Part shown: positions 62,229 to 64,000 of the stretch, piece after piece
Layout of the letters: every line of letters starts with the position of its first letter
How positions within the stretch are numbered: the first letter of the stretch is position 1
Assembly: GCF_947179515.1 (NCBI RefSeq)
Contig: NC_067481.1
Span: forward strand, 8,005,570-8,069,569
Direction: 5' to 3'
Source of the DNA: Apodemus sylvaticus
Taxonomy: Eukaryota; Chordata; Mammalia; Rodentia; Muridae
DNA: 64,000 nt
The notes under the pieces: generated by a model
What the model was told of the DNA's origin: nothing
The model's database searches: none
Seen by the model: only the letters and a program-made list of their open reading frames with translations
Position numbers and translations under genes: made by a program

Positions 62229-62756
62229 ACCCTCTCGCATACCTAATGGCAAAGTTTCACTTATACAACTAGACCAAGTAAGTTCAACAGAAAAGTAACA
62301 GTAAAAACCAACAAACATAAGAAACATAATAATATATTTTGATAAGTTATATGAACATGGCCTCTCTTAGTCTCTTAGTCAAAAGACTTTACTAAGCTCT
62401 ACAAATTCCACATCTTGGGATGCCTGCATGATGCAGTGCCCATGACGTAAAGTGATGGTGCGTGTGTTGTGCGGTAGCAGTAGGTTTCTGTGTAAGGCTT
62501 ACTTACCTGAACACAACACAGTGGTACCTCCACAATGCGTCAGTGTAACAGCCGAGACGGCTGCTCTGTGATGATGGAAGGGTACCAAACACAGTGTGGA
62601 CACCCTGCAAAAGGGATGACTCACGTGGCAGGCAGGATGGAGTAGGGCATGGAGGGGTTTGACCACGTCAATCAGACAGCACACAGTTTCAAATTTATAA
62701 AGGAGAATCTTTCTGGAATGTTCCATTTCATATCTTTTTTTAAAAAATAAAAAACC
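62229..62756. other. Unique sequence, no feature recognised
   Basis: AT-rich at 62280-62345. No repeat family or exon was recognised. Confidence 0.45.
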
Positions 62757-62970
62757 AGTTTATTTTTTATTTTATGTGTATGAGTGGTTTTGCCTTCCTG
62801 AATTTTTGTACTCTGTGTGCTTGCCTCGTGACTGTGGAGGCCAGAAGAGGGCAGTGTATTCCCTGACACTGGAGTCCACAGATGACTGTGAGCTACCATA
62901 AGGGTGCTGGTAACCAAAACTGGGTCCTCTGAAAGAGTTATATGTGCTCTGAACCACCTCTCCAGGCCCC
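62757..62970 (-). mobile_element. B3A-type SINE
   Basis: tttattttatgtgtatgagtgg, gactgtggaggccagaagagg, actggagtccacagatgactg, ggtgctggtaaccaaaactgg, accacctctccaggcccc on the minus strand. Confidence 0.88.
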
Positions 62971-63464
62971 CGATTTTGTATCTTTTGACCAGGGTTGTCT
63001 GTGGGTACTTAACACCTCAGCAAGTGAAATCATGCAAGAGAGGGGGCTGCTATGCCAGGCTTCCTCTTTGAAAGTACACAATCCCATATTCAAAGTGTGT
63101 TCTTTACTCTCGGGGAGCAGTTCCTGGGGACCTGGCAGATCCATCGGCACCAGCAGAAGATCCAAAATAGGACCCATGGGAAGGATCCAATTCTGCCCAT
63201 ATCTCTGTCTGCAAAGGTTAGGGAATGCAGCCTAGGGGAGAGATCAGAGCTGGCCCTCAAGTGGCCCTGTGCTCCACCTCAGCCCTGCTACCTGTCACCC
63301 TGGTCGATAAACAGTGTGGTGTCAGGGTTTGACTTGCCTCCTTGGTGCTGGTTTTATAAAAGGCGTCTCACTCACTCATAGCTCTTCAGATTTCAGAAAT
63401 AAACGCTCTGCGCACTGCTGATCAGAGCGCCCGGAGTCAACAGAGCCGGTGACATCTTAAGAAA
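62971..63464. other. Unique sequence, no gene recognised
   Basis: A 109-codon plus frame (63052-63381) shows no domain. No repeat was recognised. Confidence 0.45.
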
Positions 63465-63745
63465 TGCACCCAGTACTTAAGGCTTTCATCTTAATTATAC
63501 ATGTTCAAATCATAGGCAGATTTTCTCCTTCTGGTCCTGAATATCAGAGCTGCCAAATCCAATTGAATCATCTTCTTTTAAATGCATTTTTTTTGCAGCA
63601 TGTGTTTCGCCGTTTTCCCTATTTCCATTGTAAACGAGCACCGGAATTGTGCTGAGGGCCCTTTTCTTACAGGCTGTATTATTCAACCAGCAAATGAAGA
63701 GAGGAAAATGCTGATTGCAAAAGAATTAAAAAATGGTCCCGGGCA
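63465..63745. promoter_or_regulatory. AT-rich island, candidate enhancer
   Basis: catcttaattatacatgttc, ccaattgaatcatcttc, tttaaatgcatttt, ttgtaaacgagc, ggctgtattattcaacc, ctgattgcaaaagaatt. The 280 repeat-free bases carry POU-, homeodomain- and C/EBP-like cores. It also holds two acceptor-like tttttttgcag and tttcttacag strings (63589-63599, 63664-63673) without an open exon. Confidence 0.4.
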
Positions 63746-64000
63746 GCCTCAGGCTTCGGCTAGGGCCAGATGCCGGCCAGGCCCAGGACTATCGCCGCTG
63801 GAGCGTGTCTGTCCCTCATCCCCTAGGAAGAGACGGATGGAGAAGACGATTCTTTTGGGAGGCTGAGACCCTTCGGGGATGGGCCTCCAGGCCCCAGCAG
63901 GGAGGAGAGCCTTGGAAGTCTGCAGACTGGCCCTAGCATTTCAATTGAATTCACAGATGCCACACACTGTATTTGGATTTGTTTATTTTGTCATGTCTTG
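63746..64000. other. Unique sequence to window end
   Basis: GC-rich at first, then AT-rich at the edge. No element was recognised. Confidence 0.45.

Noticed and set aside
63589..63673. Two acceptor-like strings considered as exon starts
   Set aside because: No open frame follows either with a donor site at a sensible distance, and AT-rich DNA yields such strings by chance.

Overview
This looks like a stretch of laboratory-mouse (Mus) nuclear genome with no protein-coding gene that I can support. The species call rests on the repeats: full-length B1 (7SL-derived) and B2/B3/B3A (tRNA-derived) SINEs with intact target-site duplications, B4-type B1/ID fusion SINEs, an ID element, rodent URR1 hAT elements, many solo LTRs of the rodent MT/ORR1 (ERVL-MaLR) type, and long CA/GA/CTTT microsatellites. 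Old MIR copies form the shared mammalian background. Family names are from memory of consensus sequences, not from a search.

Layout. 1-14 kb: mostly unique sequence with scattered SINEs, two URR1 elements with 8-bp duplications, a back-to-back B4 pair (7.8-8.5 kb) and several microsatellites. 14-25 kb: an ATTC tetranucleotide array, a 400-bp CA array, a GC-rich solo LTR with its own TATA, GC box and AATAAA (19971-20443), an MT-type LTR swollen by an internal GA microsatellite (20887-21502), and an ORR1-like LTR (22903-23411). 25-35 kb: AT-rich motif-dense islands, a GGT/CAC trinucleotide array of more than 500 bp, an ancient LTR that runs into a very regular minisatellite of 19 x 32 bp (31692-32299), and a CTTT array. 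35-50 kb: an ID element, two adjacent B4 copies with a 28-bp duplication, several solo LTRs and an unresolved LTR-like element near 45 kb. 50-64 kb: a cluster of homeodomain-type motifs (50378-50640), then dense nested retroposons (B2 in an LTR, B1 in an LTR, a MaLR LTR split by two SINEs), two L1 3'-UTR fragments, and a motif-dense island near 63.5 kb.

Function. There is no operon or pathway to describe. The likely functional content is noncoding: repeat-poor AT-rich islands crowded with TAAT cores look like candidate developmental enhancers, which suggests an intergenic or long-intron region near a regulatory gene. I cannot name the locus or neighbouring gene. Open reading frames are explained by simple repeats, SINEs and LTRs, or lie in unique sequence without splice, domain or codon evidence.
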